The translations under genes were made by a program, and so were the position numbers. The notes beneath the pieces were generated by a model. That model was not told where the DNA came from, did not search any database, and saw nothing but the letters and a program-made list of their open reading frames with translations. From Rhodobacterales bacterium (GTDB taxonomy: Bacteria > Pseudomonadota > Alphaproteobacteria > Rhizobiales > Stappiaceae), in the NCBI GenBank assembly GCA_008107755.1, contig VIRH01000053.1:1-34486 (forward strand): DNA of 34,486 nt, read 5' to 3'. This document shows, one piece after another, positions 15,648-25,956 of this stretch (position 1 is the first letter of the stretch; each line of letters starts with the position of its first letter).

Positions 15648-18600
15648 TCATAGGGCATCTGTCTTTGGCGCGGCAGGGCAGAGGCCAAGAACCAGAGAGT
15701 GCGCTGTGCCGTCGAGCGGCAAAAACACCTCCGGCCCTGAAGCGACATCCTGCCCGTCAAGCCGGGCCACGGCACTGTCGGTGTGGAAGACGCGTATTTC
15801 GCACAAGGTATCCGCTACTCTTAGACGCGCAGAAAAGCCTGGCCAGTCACCCGGGATGTTGGGTGCCACGCGCAGGCGGTTGCCCTCACGCGTAATGCCG
15901 AGGATGCCCTCGATCGCTGCGCGGTACATCCAGGCGGCTGAGCCCGTGTACCAGCTCCAACCACCACGCCCGGTATGCGGCGCGACGGAATAGACGTCGG
16001 CTGCCACGGCATAAGCCTCGGTCTTGTAACGCTGTGCGGCAGCTGCCGTGCGCGTATGGTTGATGGGATTGACCAGCGAGAACAGCTCGGCGGCGCGGTC
16101 ACCGCGACCCAGCTTTGCCCAGGCAAGGATCGCCCACATTGCGGCATGACTGTACTGCCCGCCATTTTCGCGCAGGCCCGGCGGGTAAGCGGCGATGTAT
16201 CCCGGATCGAGGTCCTCGGGGATAACGTCCGTGCCGAATGGGGGCGTGAACAGCAACGAAAGACCTTCTTTACGGTCCACAAGCAGGCGGTCGAAGGACT
16301 CCATCGCCTGCTTTGCACGCGCGGGATCGGCCTGGCCCGACAGCACCGCCCAGCTTTGCACTATCGAGTCGATCCGGCAGGTTCGAGCACAGGCCGAGCC
16401 GAGCCAGGTACCATCATCGAAAGTTGCCCTGCGATACCAGTCTCCGTCCCATCCATTGGTTTCCATGGACTTGCGCAAGGCCTTGACTTTGCTGCGCCAG
16501 CGAAGCGCTAGGGCAGCGTCCCGCCGTTCGGCCAGTGGAATAAAAGCTGTCAGCGTTTGCAGCAGGAGCCAGCCTAACCAGATGCTTTCACCGCGGCCAT
16601 CGGCACCGACGCGATTCATGCCGTCGTTCCAATCGCCTGTGCCGATCAGCGGCAAACCAAACGGGCTGGTCAGCTTCAGGGCGCGGTCCAGCCCGAGCAC
16701 ACAGTGCGTGAAAAGTGATGCGTCTTCGCCGGCTTCGTCGGGCAGGAAGAAAGCTTCGTGTTCGCCCTCGCACAGGCGGTGCCCCTCCAGGAATGGAACA
16801 CGTTCGTCAAGCACCGCATCATCGCCCGTGCTGGCAACGTAGGCGGCAACCGCGTGACCTAGCCAGACACAATCGTCCGAAATGCGCGTGCGTACGCCCT
16901 GTCCTGAATGAGGGAGCCACCAATGCTGCACGTCGCCTTCGGGAAATTGACGGCCGGCGGCGCGCAACAAGTGGGCTCGGGTGCGCTCGGGCCGCGTCAA
17001 CGTGAGCGCCATGTTGTCCTGAAGCTGATCGCGGAAGCCATAGGCACCGCTTGCCTGATAGAAGGCCGCTCGCGCCTCGATCCGGCAAGCAAGGGTCTGA
17101 TAGGGCAGCCAGCCGTTGACCATGATGTCCATCGCACGGTCAGGTGTCTCTATCTGGAATTCCCCCAGAGTTTCGGTCCAGTATTTTTGAACCGACGCCA
17201 GCATGGTGTGTGGATCTGAGGAGCGAAGGCGCCCGACTAACGCGCCAACTTCCGCCGTATCGGAGCATTGGCCGGTCAAATGCAAGAACTCGACGCCTTC
17301 ACCCGGGGCAAGCACAACGGCCTTTGTTTGCGCCAGGCAGGGGTCCAGTCCGGCACCAAGCCGGCCCGAAAGAGCGGGTTGGCGTTGCAGCGCCCCGGGG
17401 GCAGCTGTACTCCCGCCCGATCCGAGAAACTCCGTGCGATCGCCTGTCCAGCTTTCAACACCTGCCCCCGTGCCGAAGAGGCCGGCGAACATCACGCGGC
17501 CCGGAAAGGCGGTGTTCCAGGGATTGATCATCAGCAACGCGCCGGTAGTGGCATCGCGTGAACTCACAAGGAAAGGTGCAGAGGCAGCACGCGACACGCC
17601 CATCACCGGCTCGATATAGGCGGCAACGCTCAGATGGCGCGGCTTCGCGCCGGTGTTTTTCAGACGCAACACAGAGACCCGCACCGGGTCGTCGCGAGGC
17701 ACGAATTGCACCAGGTCGCAGGCAATGGCGTTCGCTTGATGTTCGAACCTGCTGTAACCGAGACCATGCCGCACGATATGCAGCCCGGTTTTTTCCCCGG
17801 ACCCGTTCCCTGTCTTGTGCAACGGACCGGCGGTCGGCGAAATCAGAGCGCCGCTATCGTCATCGCGAACATAAAAGGCCTCACCTGCCGGATCCGCTAC
17901 GGCATCGTTGGACCAGGGGGTCAATTGGTTGTCCCGGCTGTTTTCGGCCCACATGAAGCCGCTTCCGCTTGCCGATACCTGAAATCCGAAACCGGGATTG
18001 GCAATGACGTTGATCCAGGGAGCTGGAGTCGTGTCATTCGGGCCAAGCAGGATCACGTATTCCCGTCCATCCAGATCAAAACCGCCCGTGCCGTTGAAGA
18101 ATTCGAGACCTTCAGCAGCCTCCAGCAGGTTTGCTGGAGTATTGCGCGCTGCGCGCTTGGCCGCTTTCCTCGATGTGGTGCATTCGTCTGGTTCCGGGCG
18201 CGTTTCTAGCAGTCGCTCCCTGGTAGCCAAGTGGTTCGGGTCCTTGAGCAACGTGACAAGCTGATCACCAATTTTGCCGCGACGGGCCAGAAGAACCACC
18301 CGTGCGGCGGCCAGAAGCTGTGCGTGTGCCTCCTGTGCGATGAGATCGGAGCGAAGCGTGAACACTTCGCCACGAATAGGCCGGTCGCCGCTGCGTGGTC
18401 TGGAATGGCTGCTGCGGAGCGCGGTGTCTATCGCCGCCTGCAGGTCCTTCACATAAGAGGCTGGGTTTTCATTGAGAACGACCAGATCCACGGGCAGCTG
18501 TTTGCCAAGCCAGTATTCATGAGCCTGTAGCAACGCGCGAACCTGCCCGAAGTCCGCAGGATCGCCGATGCGCAGTAAAACGATCGGCAGATCCCCGGAA

Positions 18601-21600
18601 ATCGCCAGTGGCCACAATCCCGACTGCCGCCCTGCGCCCTTGGCCAACACGGCTGGATGGGGCCGGAACCGGCCATCGTGATAAAGGATTGGCGCGGCAA
18701 GACGCTGAAAATCAGCTGCCTCGTCCGCCGAAATGCCAAGATGGCGCAATTGCACCTGCGCCCGCGTCCACGCCAGCGTACGGGCCCGCTCATAGGCATG
18801 AATGTCGTGATGCCGGTCTATCAGGTCGATCAGAGCTTCGCGGCTTTTCGCTGCCACCATCCAGACCATGAGGCGCGCGGTATCGCCCGATGCGATATGC
18901 AACCGGTTGCGGAGAGCGAAAACCGGGTCGAGCACAGTCCCGGTACGGCCAGCCAGGGGCGCCGGGTCGGTCGTCGCCCGGGAACGAACCTGATCCCGGT
19001 CTCGCCCGAGCGCCGTGGCGCGATCGCTGTCATACTGCAAGGCGGCGGTTGTCTCTCCCTCGACAATCGTAAATTGCGCAACCCAGATTTCGGGTTCGTC
19101 CGGAGTACGCAGGCGACGCCACGCGATCAACGCACCGTATTCGGGAAGGAAGTCAGTCTGGACGAACATCCGCGAAAAAGCGGGATGTGCATTTTCGGAG
19201 GCAGGTCTTGCCAGCGTCAGTTCGACATAGGATGTCACGTCCAGTTCGCGAGGGACGCGGCCTGAATTGGTGATGGAGAGGCGGCGTACTTCGGCATCGG
19301 CTTCCCCAGAGACGAGGATGTCGAGCACCGTGTTGAGCTGCCCTTTTTGGGCTGTGAAGGTCGTGTGGTCTTCGAAAAACTGCACATCCTGCTGGTTCGT
19401 TGCCGCTCCTTGCCCGCAGGGGCCGAAGTACTGCTCCGTCCCGTCCGCAACATCCTGGAGATGCAGCACTGAACCCTGATTGTCGCGTGTCGCATCCTCG
19501 CACCATCGGGTCAGGGCGATGTCACCCCATCGGCTATATCCGCCGCCGGATGCAGTCAGCATGACAGCATACTTCCCGTTCGACATCAGATGGCTGATGG
19601 GCGGGCCAGCTGGACAGCCTGCTATCCGTCGTCCACGCTCGGGTTCCGAAGTCTGCATGCGGGGTGCCGCTGGCTCTTCAAGAGCCGGAAGTGTACGGGC
19701 GATGTCACGTGGTAGACGTTCCTGCAGCAGCAGTTCACTGGCATGGATCATCGGTTCGCGGTGGAAGCGCGCGCGTATCAGTCCGCCTGTCAGCGTATTG
19801 GCAATTGCCACGATTGACATGGCCTGGTGATGGGCCATGTAGCTTTGCACAACCGCCAAACGCTGGCCGGGCAGCACGCGGCCAGGGGTGAAATCCAATG
19901 CTTCATAAAAGCCGAAGATCCCAAGTCCACCTAACACTTCGAGCGCATCGTAATTCCTCCGCGCTGCGGCAGGGTCGAGCATCGCGGCCAGACCCGTGGC
20001 GTAGGGCGTGATCACAAGATCGCTGGCAAGGCCGCGCTTCAGCCCAAGGCCGGGCACGCCGAAGGGGGAATACTGGTAGGTGAATTCCACATCCCGCGCA
20101 TTGAAACCGGATTCCGAGATACCCCAGGGAACGCCTTGAGCCTTGCCATAAGCAATCTGACGCCCGACGGCCAGGCGGCAGGTGCGTCCAAGATGACCGC
20201 CTTCCGGTTCGCGCATCACCAGTTCAGGCATCAGGTACTCGAACATCGACCCGGACCATGAGACCAACGCTGTGCCGCCCCGAACCGCAGTCGAGGCGCG
20301 GCCCAGCCTGAACCAGTGACGCAATGGAAGGTCTTTTTTGGCAATGGCGAAGAGGCTTGCCAGGCGGGCCTCGGAGGCCAGGAGATCGTAGCAAGCCGGG
20401 TCGAGAGCGTTTTCGTGCACCGAATAGCCGATCGAAAGCAATTTGCGCTCCGGGTTCAGCAGAAAGGCGAAGTCCATCTCCATCGCCAATCCGCGTGCGG
20501 TCTTGCCGAGTTGCAGCAGATCCGCGGCGGCAGCATGGCTGCTCCCACACCCCGTTGCGTCGGCGGATGCTTCCTCCACCCCATCACGCAGCAATGACAG
20601 CCAGGAGCGTGCGCTTGCGGCAGGCAAGTTGCTGGACCAACCAGCGTCTTGTGCCTCGGCCGTGAGGCGTAGCGTGGCCGGCCAGTCGATTTCGGGCTCT
20701 GCCAGGCAATCGCGCAATGACCGGATGGCAGCAGAGAAGGAAGGATCGGACGCCACACCGGCCCGGATTGCATCGATCTCCAACAGATCCAGCAGATCGG
20801 CGAGCCCCCGTCCCCGGCGTTGCAGGTCGGGCCCAGGCGCGTCCGCCCACTCTTCACACGCGTTGGCCAGTGCGATGAGATGTCCGGCCAGGTTGCCGCT
20901 GTCTACCGACGAGATGTAGGGAGGGGCAAGAATCCCGCCATCCCTAGTGTCGTACCAGTTGTAAAAATGCCCGTTGAGCCGCGGCAAGGTCTCCATCGTG
21001 CCAAGGGTGGCGGAGATCCGACCGGCAGCCTCTCTTAGGCTGATCCAACCGAAGTCGCGCGCTGCCACAATGGCCAGAAGATAGAGCCCGATATTGGTTG
21101 GCGAGGTGCGGTGGGCAATCGAAGGGTGGGGATCTTCCTGAAAATTGTCCGGCGGCAAATGGCTGTCTTCCTCAGTGACGAATGTCACGAAGTAGTGCCA
21201 TGTCCGGCGGGCGATCAGACGCAGGGATCTTGCGTCTTGCGGTGTCAGCGTTTCCTCGTGCCGGGACCTGGGAACCCGGCTCACCCGAAAGGCAATGTAG
21301 GGCGCTGCGAGCCAGATCCCGGCGAAGGGCAGTATCATTGGCAAGGATGCCGGAGCAGCGATTGCCGCAAGTCCGGCAATGGTAAGTCCCAGAGCTGTTC
21401 CAGGCGCCATGGCAACAGCAAAATCCCGCAGACCAGGGCGCGGCGCCGCCGCGAGGGAGGCCGCAGTCGTCCATTGCAGCAAATGCCGCCGGGAGACGAG
21501 CAGCCGCCAAAGCGTGCGTATGATAGCATCGAGCGAACGCCAACTCGCGTCGGCAAGAAATGCCGCTGCAAGCCCGGTCTGCAGAAACGCCAGCGCCAGA

Positions 21601-24260
21601 TCCTCGCGCATCAGACGCAGATGTGTGCGAAGATGCAGTCCCGCCCTGTGGGGCAAAGCCGAAACCGCTGCATGCAGAAACGACGGCAGCGTCAGGACCA
21701 CCAATACCAGCATTGTTGCCAGAACGGCAGCCGGGCCGGGTAAAAGCCAGCTGAGTGCCAGCATCCCCAGCGTGGCAGGTGCCAGCAATGAGCGGCGCAG
21801 TGTGTCCAACACCTTGAGCCGCCCCAGAGGACCCAGCCCGCCTCGCGGTCCCAGCCAGGGAAGCAACTGCCAATCTCCCCGGCACCAGCGATGGAGCCGG
21901 CGCGCGGCAAGGTCCTGCCGCGCCGGAAAGGTTTCAACAAGCTCGACGTCCGAGGCAAGCCCGGCACGGGCGAAAATCCCCTCCAGCAAATCATGGCTCA
22001 ACAAGGTGTTTTCGGGGACACGCCCTGCCATCACCGTCTCGAATGCGTCAAGATCGTATATGCCCTTGCCGGCGAAGCTCCCTTCACCGAAGAGGTCCTG
22101 ATAGATGTCCGAGGCGGCGGCGGCATAGGGGTCCATCCCGCAAGGCCCGGATGTGGCATATTGGAAGGTTGTGCCACTTTGCGATGCGGGCAGTGCCGGC
22201 GTGATCCGTGGTTGCAGTATCGCATGCCCCGCGCATACGCGGCGCAGGGCTTGGTCGATAACGGGGCGGTTTAGCGGGTGCGCCATCTTGCCGATCAGCC
22301 GGCGCACCGTGTCGCGTGGCATCCGAGTATCGGAGTCCAGGGTTAAAACATACCGGACGTCGGAGGGGACGACCGGAGTGCCACCAGCAGGGGTACGGTA
22401 GTCGGTCTCTGTGGCACCGCGCAGGAGGCGGTTCAGCTCCTGCAGTTTGCCGCGTTTGCGCTCCCATCCCATCCAGAGTTGCGCCACGGGATTGTACCGG
22501 CGCTGCCGATGCAAGTGCAAAAAGCGGGCACCCGACGGGGCTGGGCCATGGAGATGGTTCAGCCTGGCAATCTCTCTGTCGATCAGCGTCACAAGCGCCG
22601 TATCCTCCGGCGTGTTCCGGCGAGGAGCGTCAACGCCATCGGTGAGAAGCGCGAAAGCGACATCCCCTTGTGTCCCTGACAGGTAATGAACTTCCAGCGC
22701 TTCAACCTGCTCGCGCATATCGCGTTCATTTGTCAGCAGTGTCGGCACGACGACAATGGTGCGCAGCGAGGCAGGGATACCGCCCTCAAGCGCCAGTCCC
22801 GGCAGCGCGGTGGCAGGGACCGTCCAACCGATCAGGCGGTCGATAAGAATTTGCGAGACGGTGCTTGCAGGGATCAGGGCTACGAGGGCGCCAAGAGCGA
22901 GAAATTCTCCCGTCACGAGTGCGTTGGCGAGACCGGCAGCGGCCCAAAGGCCAAGCACGAGCAAACCGAGAGTGACGCCTAGTATGCTTCCTGCATACCC
23001 TGACAGGCCGGGATGAAAGTGAAGCCGGCGCCACCAGTCTCGCCGGAATCCGATGCGGCGTTCGAAGGCGACCCGCCCTTCCGCGAACAGGTGCCAGCCG
23101 GGATCGCTGCGGCGCTGAGATTGCGTGTCGGAGAAAGACGTTGCAGCGCTCCCCGACGCTTCGCCGGCTGCCTCGAGCGCCAGCTCTGCCACTTCTGTTT
23201 CGCTGTGATCACAGTGCCGGGCAAGATCCTCGATGGCCGTTCTGTAGAGATTGCGGCTGGCGAAATCCATTGCGGCAAACCCGGCGTGCTCCCGCAGCTT
23301 CGCATCGACGAGGCTGACATCCTCGAACAGATCCGGCCAGTCCATCTCGGAAATTGTGCGCAGGCTCGTGATGACGTTGCGTACCGAGACGTTGGAGGCG
23401 CCCTGACGTTCCTGTGCATGGTGCACGACAAGATCTATATCACTGGCCTGTGCCGCCAACCTATCCTCGAGCCAGCCGATGGCCGGAGTGATGAGCGGAT
23501 CGCAATCTCGGAGCCGCTTGGCCAGTTGAGCTGCAAAGACTTCTGACAAGCGCCCATCCGGGCAAGCGTTCACGAAGGCAAGCGGCTGGGGCTGCGCGTT
23601 TCCCGCGCCCAGAATCCGGTCTGCCAGTTCATCTGCGTCATGGCGCCGTTTCTGACCCAAACCGATCTGGTCGCAGAGACGTCGGAGATTTTCAAGAAGT
23701 ACGAGCCGGAGTGTGATCGGAGCCGCCCAGAGTTCACCGATAGTAAGGGGCTGCACTTGCTGATAGGCGCAGATAAACCGAGATAGCACGGCGGCATCGA
23801 GGTGACTGTCCGTGTGAGCGACATAGGCCCAGACTAGACCGAAGACCCGCGGATACCCACGAAACGCGCCGTCCGCCAGCTTTGGCAAGGTTCGGTAATA
23901 GCTTGGAGGCAGATCGTTTCGGCACTCGCCTGTCTGTGCCGCGACCTGGTGATAGTTATCGAGAAACCATTGGGCTGCAGGCACGATCGGGTGACCGGCT
24001 GCAAGTTCCAGAATGCAGGCCTTGCGCATGGCTGACAGGGCGATCGCATTGTCTTCCAGCCGGTGCTGCAACGACACGACACGCGCAGGCTTGCGCGCGA
24101 CGTCTTGTTGTTCTGCCAGACTGGCTGCATGCTGTTCGAGACGTTCAACCCCGAACATCTCTGCACGGACGGGATTGATATCGTCCCAGGGGGCTTTGCT
24201 TGCCCGTCGAAGCGGCAACCAACCGGAAAACCCGATGATCAACAGGAACCTCCGATACAC
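15648..24260 (-). CDS. Cyclic beta-1,2-glucan synthase-like protein (NdvB/ChvB type)
   Basis: A giant protein of about 2870 residues. The order matches NdvB/ChvB: an N-terminal cytoplasmic region with PVRAEMFGVERLEQHA (31-46); membrane segments near 421-470; a family-84-type glycosyltransferase core (TIVVVPTLLTNERDM at 501, LTLDSDTRMPRD at 639-650, RRLHRWCRGDWQLLPW at 787-802); further membrane segments at 825-990; a glycoamylase-like segment (about 1015-1480); two beta-sandwich modules; and a C-terminal GH94 phosphorylase-like domain with GTGDWNDGMNRVG near 2540, holding the catalytic Asp. NdvB makes cyclic osmoregulated periplasmic glucans and sets ring size. The annotated start is a GTG; a TTG at 24242 after GGAGG fits better. 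It could be a paralogue rather than the housekeeping enzyme. Confidence 0.9.
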   Translation of the reverse strand: MYRRFLLIIGFSGWLPLRRASKAPWDDINPVRAEMFGVERLEQHAASLAEQQDVARKPARVVSLQHRLEDNAIALSAMRKACILELAAGHPIVPAAQWFLDNYHQVAAQTGECRNDLPPSYYRTLPKLADGAFRGYPRVFGLVWAYVAHTDSHLDAAVLSRFICAYQQVQPLTIGELWAAPITLRLVLLENLRRLCDQIGLGQKRRHDADELADRILGAGNAQPQPLAFVNACPDGRLSEVFAAQLAKRLRDCDPLITPAIGWLEDRLAAQASDIDLVVHHAQERQGASNVSVRNVITSLRTISEMDWPDLFEDVSLVDAKLREHAGFAAMDFASRNLYRTAIEDLARHCDHSETEVAELALEAAGEASGSAATSFSDTQSQRRSDPGWHLFAEGRVAFERRIGFRRDWWRRLHFHPGLSGYAGSILGVTLGLLVLGLWAAAGLANALVTGEFLALGALVALIPASTVSQILIDRLIGWTVPATALPGLALEGGIPASLRTIVVVPTLLTNERDMREQVEALEVHYLSGTQGDVAFALLTDGVDAPRRNTPEDTALVTLIDREIARLNHLHGPAPSGARFLHLHRQRRYNPVAQLWMGWERKRGKLQELNRLLRGATETDYRTPAGGTPVVPSDVRYVLTLDSDTRMPRDTVRRLIGKMAHPLNRPVIDQALRRVCAGHAILQPRITPALPASQSGTTFQYATSGPCGMDPYAAAASDIYQDLFGEGSFAGKGIYDLDAFETVMAGRVPENTLLSHDLLEGIFARAGLASDVELVETFPARQDLAARRLHRWCRGDWQLLPWLGPRGGLGPLGRLKVLDTLRRSLLAPATLGMLALSWLLPGPAAVLATMLVLVVLTLPSFLHAAVSALPHRAGLHLRTHLRLMREDLALAFLQTGLAAAFLADASWRSLDAIIRTLWRLLVSRRHLLQWTTAASLAAAPRPGLRDFAVAMAPGTALGLTIAGLAAIAAPASLPMILPFAGIWLAAPYIAFRVSRVPRSRHEETLTPQDARSLRLIARRTWHYFVTFVTEEDSHLPPDNFQEDPHPSIAHRTSPTNIGLYLLAIVAARDFGWISLREAAGRISATLGTMETLPRLNGHFYNWYDTRDGGILAPPYISSVDSGNLAGHLIALANACEEWADAPGPDLQRRGRGLADLLDLLEIDAIRAGVASDPSFSAAIRSLRDCLAEPEIDWPATLRLTAEAQDAGWSSNLPAASARSWLSLLRDGVEEASADATGCGSSHAAAADLLQLGKTARGLAMEMDFAFLLNPERKLLSIGYSVHENALDPACYDLLASEARLASLFAIAKKDLPLRHWFRLGRASTAVRGGTALVSWSGSMFEYLMPELVMREPEGGHLGRTCRLAVGRQIAYGKAQGVPWGISESGFNARDVEFTYQYSPFGVPGLGLKRGLASDLVITPYATGLAAMLDPAAARRNYDALEVLGGLGIFGFYEALDFTPGRVLPGQRLAVVQSYMAHHQAMSIVAIANTLTGGLIRARFHREPMIHASELLLQERLPRDIARTLPALEEPAAPRMQTSEPERGRRIAGCPAGPPISHLMSNGKYAVMLTASGGGYSRWGDIALTRWCEDATRDNQGSVLHLQDVADGTEQYFGPCGQGAATNQQDVQFFEDHTTFTAQKGQLNTVLDILVSGEADAEVRRLSITNSGRVPRELDVTSYVELTLARPASENAHPAFSRMFVQTDFLPEYGALIAWRRLRTPDEPEIWVAQFTIVEGETTAALQYDSDRATALGRDRDQVRSRATTDPAPLAGRTGTVLDPVFALRNRLHIASGDTARLMVWMVAAKSREALIDLIDRHHDIHAYERARTLAWTRAQVQLRHLGISADEAADFQRLAAPILYHDGRFRPHPAVLAKGAGRQSGLWPLAISGDLPIVLLRIGDPADFGQVRALLQAHEYWLGKQLPVDLVVLNENPASYVKDLQAAIDTALRSSHSRPRSGDRPIRGEVFTLRSDLIAQEAHAQLLAAARVVLLARRGKIGDQLVTLLKDPNHLATRERLLETRPEPDECTTSRKAAKRAARNTPANLLEAAEGLEFFNGTGGFDLDGREYVILLGPNDTTPAPWINVIANPGFGFQVSASGSGFMWAENSRDNQLTPWSNDAVADPAGEAFYVRDDDSGALISPTAGPLHKTGNGSGEKTGLHIVRHGLGYSRFEHQANAIACDLVQFVPRDDPVRVSVLRLKNTGAKPRHLSVAAYIEPVMGVSRAASAPFLVSSRDATTGALLMINPWNTAFPGRVMFAGLFGTGAGVESWTGDRTEFLGSGGSTAAPGALQRQPALSGRLGAGLDPCLAQTKAVVLAPGEGVEFLHLTGQCSDTAEVGALVGRLRSSDPHTMLASVQKYWTETLGEFQIETPDRAMDIMVNGWLPYQTLACRIEARAAFYQASGAYGFRDQLQDNMALTLTRPERTRAHLLRAAGRQFPEGDVQHWWLPHSGQGVRTRISDDCVWLGHAVAAYVASTGDDAVLDERVPFLEGHRLCEGEHEAFFLPDEAGEDASLFTHCVLGLDRALKLTSPFGLPLIGTGDWNDGMNRVGADGRGESIWLGWLLLQTLTAFIPLAERRDAALALRWRSKVKALRKSMETNGWDGDWYRRATFDDGTWLGSACARTCRIDSIVQSWAVLSGQADPARAKQAMESFDRLLVDRKEGLSLLFTPPFGTDVIPEDLDPGYIAAYPPGLRENGGQYSHAAMWAILAWAKLGRGDRAAELFSLVNPINHTRTAAAAQRYKTEAYAVAADVYSVAPHTGRGGWSWYTGSAAWMYRAAIEGILGITREGNRLRVAPNIPGDWPGFSARLRVADTLCEIRVFHTDSAVARLDGQDVASGPEVFLPLDGTAHSLVLGLCPAAPKTDAL

Positions 24261-24421
24261 AATTTTGCCGAAGATACAGCGGAGAAACGCCGAGGCCGCG
24301 CCAGAGGATATCTGTGGGCACCATCAGGGCCGTTTCGCAACTTGGCCCATTCGCACGGGCAGTAATTGCAGCAGTGTTCAATTCTCGCGTAGCTCGGGAA
24401 CCACCCTGCCACAAATCCGGT

Positions 24422-24553
24422 TCAGGTTTTTTTGGCCTTCGGCGATGTCTCGATGCTCAAAACCTTGCCGAACGAGGGTAACGGGGCAGGTTTGGTCTTT
24501 TTCTGCTTTGGTTTTCTGTCTTCTTTGCCTCTGCGGCTTCTGCCTTTAGCCAT
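24422..24553 (-). CDS. Small lysine-rich protein (43 residues)
   Basis: A short gene with an excellent ribosome site: AGGAG lies six bases before ATG 24553. It encodes 43 residues, starting MAKGRSRRGKEDRKPKQKKT and ending SIETSPKAKKT. Small basic proteins of this layout (MAKGQxRxNxExKKPK...) are, as I recall, widespread in Proteobacteria and annotated as hypothetical. A nucleic-acid or ribosome contact is suggested only by composition. It lies 92 bp downstream of the PRC-barrel gene and about 160 bp upstream of the giant synthase, all on the minus strand. Confidence 0.65.
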   Translation of the reverse strand: MAKGRSRRGKEDRKPKQKKTKPAPLPSFGKVLSIETSPKAKKT

Positions 24554-24645
24554 TTCTTTCTCCTGTGTTCCTTCGGAAGGCCATTTTGCGACGTGTTTCC
24601 GCGCGTCGGATCATGTGCCGATCAGTAGCTTTGGTCTTTGACAGC

Positions 24646-24942
24646 TCAACCGTGATGTTCCGGCAGATTTTTCAGTTCGACCTTGGTCATCTTGGTGTGA
24701 GCGAGAATTTTTCCGTTTTCATCGCGCATGAAGTCGATGCGCGACATATCAAGGGCAACTTGCTTGACCCCGACTCCGAAAAAGCCACCAACTTCAATGA
24801 CTGCCGTTGCGTTCTGACCGATACCGAGCATTTCGGAGACATTGCCGATCATTTTATCATCGGGTCCGTAGATATCGGCGCCCTTGACGTTCGGGGCAAT
24901 GATCTCGCCGGCTTGAAGCGGCATGTGTGATGAATGGTCCAT
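24646..24942 (-). CDS. PRC-barrel domain protein
   Basis: A 98-residue protein starting at ATG 24942 behind AGGAGG. After a short lead (MDHSSHMPLQAGEIIAPNV) comes a single PRC-barrel: KGADIYGPDDKMIGNVSEML and the hydrophobic strand TAVIEVGGFFGVGVKQVALD, ending KVELKNLPEH. Stand-alone PRC-barrel proteins of Alphaproteobacteria are small and often induced in stationary phase or stress; the partner is unknown. There is no signal peptide at the chosen start. An in-frame start at 25083 would add a composition-poor extension. It is the first gene of a minus-strand run leading to the small basic protein and the synthase. Confidence 0.8.
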   Translation of the reverse strand: MDHSSHMPLQAGEIIAPNVKGADIYGPDDKMIGNVSEMLGIGQNATAVIEVGGFFGVGVKQVALDMSRIDFMRDENGKILAHTKMTKVELKNLPEHHG

Positions 24943-25137
24943 GGGACCTCCTGGATGTGGCTGCAGCGCGGGATAGGCGGCAGGCCCGATCAGAGCTTGC
25001 CAGACAGATAAAAGAGACTTGTCAGCAGCTGTTAGGTGCCCGGTTTGGCGGCATCGCCCGTCATCGAAGCTGTCTGACAACATAGCGGTAGTGGCGGCGA
25101 TGCATGCTGATGTGGGTTAGCGTGTCATCACATTTTC

Positions 25138-25956
25138 GGGCGATGTCACGGTAACGTCTCGTGAGGAGTGGCTGCGATAGACGCAGGATCATGAGCACTT
25201 CGCCAGTCAGTTACAAGCGCCACCGCTTCCCACCCCAGATCATCGCCCACGCAGTTTGGCTCCACTTTCGGTTTCCGCTGAGCCTGCGCCTTGTAGAGGA
25301 ATTGCTCCTGGAGCGGGGCATTGCCGTCTCCTATGAAACGATCCGCCGCTGGGGAAAGAAGTTCGGCCCCGATTATGCGCGTCGCCTTCGCCGCAAGACA
25401 CCCGGCGGGAACGATGTGTGGCATCTGGACGAGGTGGTCATCACCATTGCTGGCAGAAAACGCTGGCTATGGCGGGCCGTCGATCAGGACGGGTATGTGC
25501 TTGACGAAATCGTCCAGACGCGCCGCAACACCAAGGCTGCCAGGCGATTGCTGACCCGACTTCTGAGGAAGCAGGGCATCGCACCGAAGAGGATGATTAC
25601 GGACAAGTTGCGCTCCTATGGAGCAGCCCGGCGACAGGTCATGCCACACGTCGAACACCGATCTCACAAGGGTCTGAACAACCGAGCCGAGAATTCTCAT
25701 GTGCCGCTGCGAAAGCGAGAGCGGATGATGCAAGGCTTCCGATCACCGGGAGGCCTTCAGCGCTTCGTCTCTGTCTTCTCCGCTGTCCGTAACCTCTTCG
25801 TCCCACCCCGCTCACAACGCTCCGCATTCCAAAACCGCGTTCACCGTATCCAGGCGATCGCAGAGTGGAACGCTGCGGCCGGAGCCATGAGCTGAGATCA
25901 ATCCTCGAGGCAGAAGTCTCCCATCCATCCGAATTCAAGTTAAGGTGACATCGCCC
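25138..25956 (+). mobile_element. Complete IS6-family insertion sequence
   Basis: The 819-bp element is bounded by near-perfect terminal repeats: GGGCGATGTCAC at 25138 and the same sequence inverted, ending at 25956 (16 of 18 bases match over the longer repeat). It contains one intact transposase. No 8-bp target duplication is seen (ACATTTTC versus ATCGCTGG), as expected if the replicon arose by replicative cointegration or deletion next to the element. Confidence 0.88.
25191..25895 (+). CDS. IS6-family transposase
   Basis: An intact 234-residue DDE transposase. The N-terminal helix-turn-helix region reads YKRHRFPPQIIAHAVWLHF and RLVEELLLERGIAVSYETIR. The RNase-H-fold core carries VWHLDEVVITIAGRKRWLWR (first Asp), MITDKLRSYGAAR (second Asp) and NNRAENSHVPLRKRER (Glu). 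The length is normal for the family. ATG 25191 has AGGA just upstream; an in-frame ATG at 25161 is less likely. Transposition by this family is replicative and generates cointegrates, which may have helped assemble this accessory region. Confidence 0.92.
   Translation: MSTSPVSYKRHRFPPQIIAHAVWLHFRFPLSLRLVEELLLERGIAVSYETIRRWGKKFGPDYARRLRRKTPGGNDVWHLDEVVITIAGRKRWLWRAVDQDGYVLDEIVQTRRNTKAARRLLTRLLRKQGIAPKRMITDKLRSYGAARRQVMPHVEHRSHKGLNNRAENSHVPLRKRERMMQGFRSPGGLQRFVSVFSAVRNLFVPPRSQRSAFQNRVHRIQAIAEWNAAAGAMS

Noticed and set aside
15648..24260. Many long frames inside the giant synthase gene on both strands
   Set aside because: The 2870-codon frame carries the full ordered NdvB domain set, so the others are shadows.
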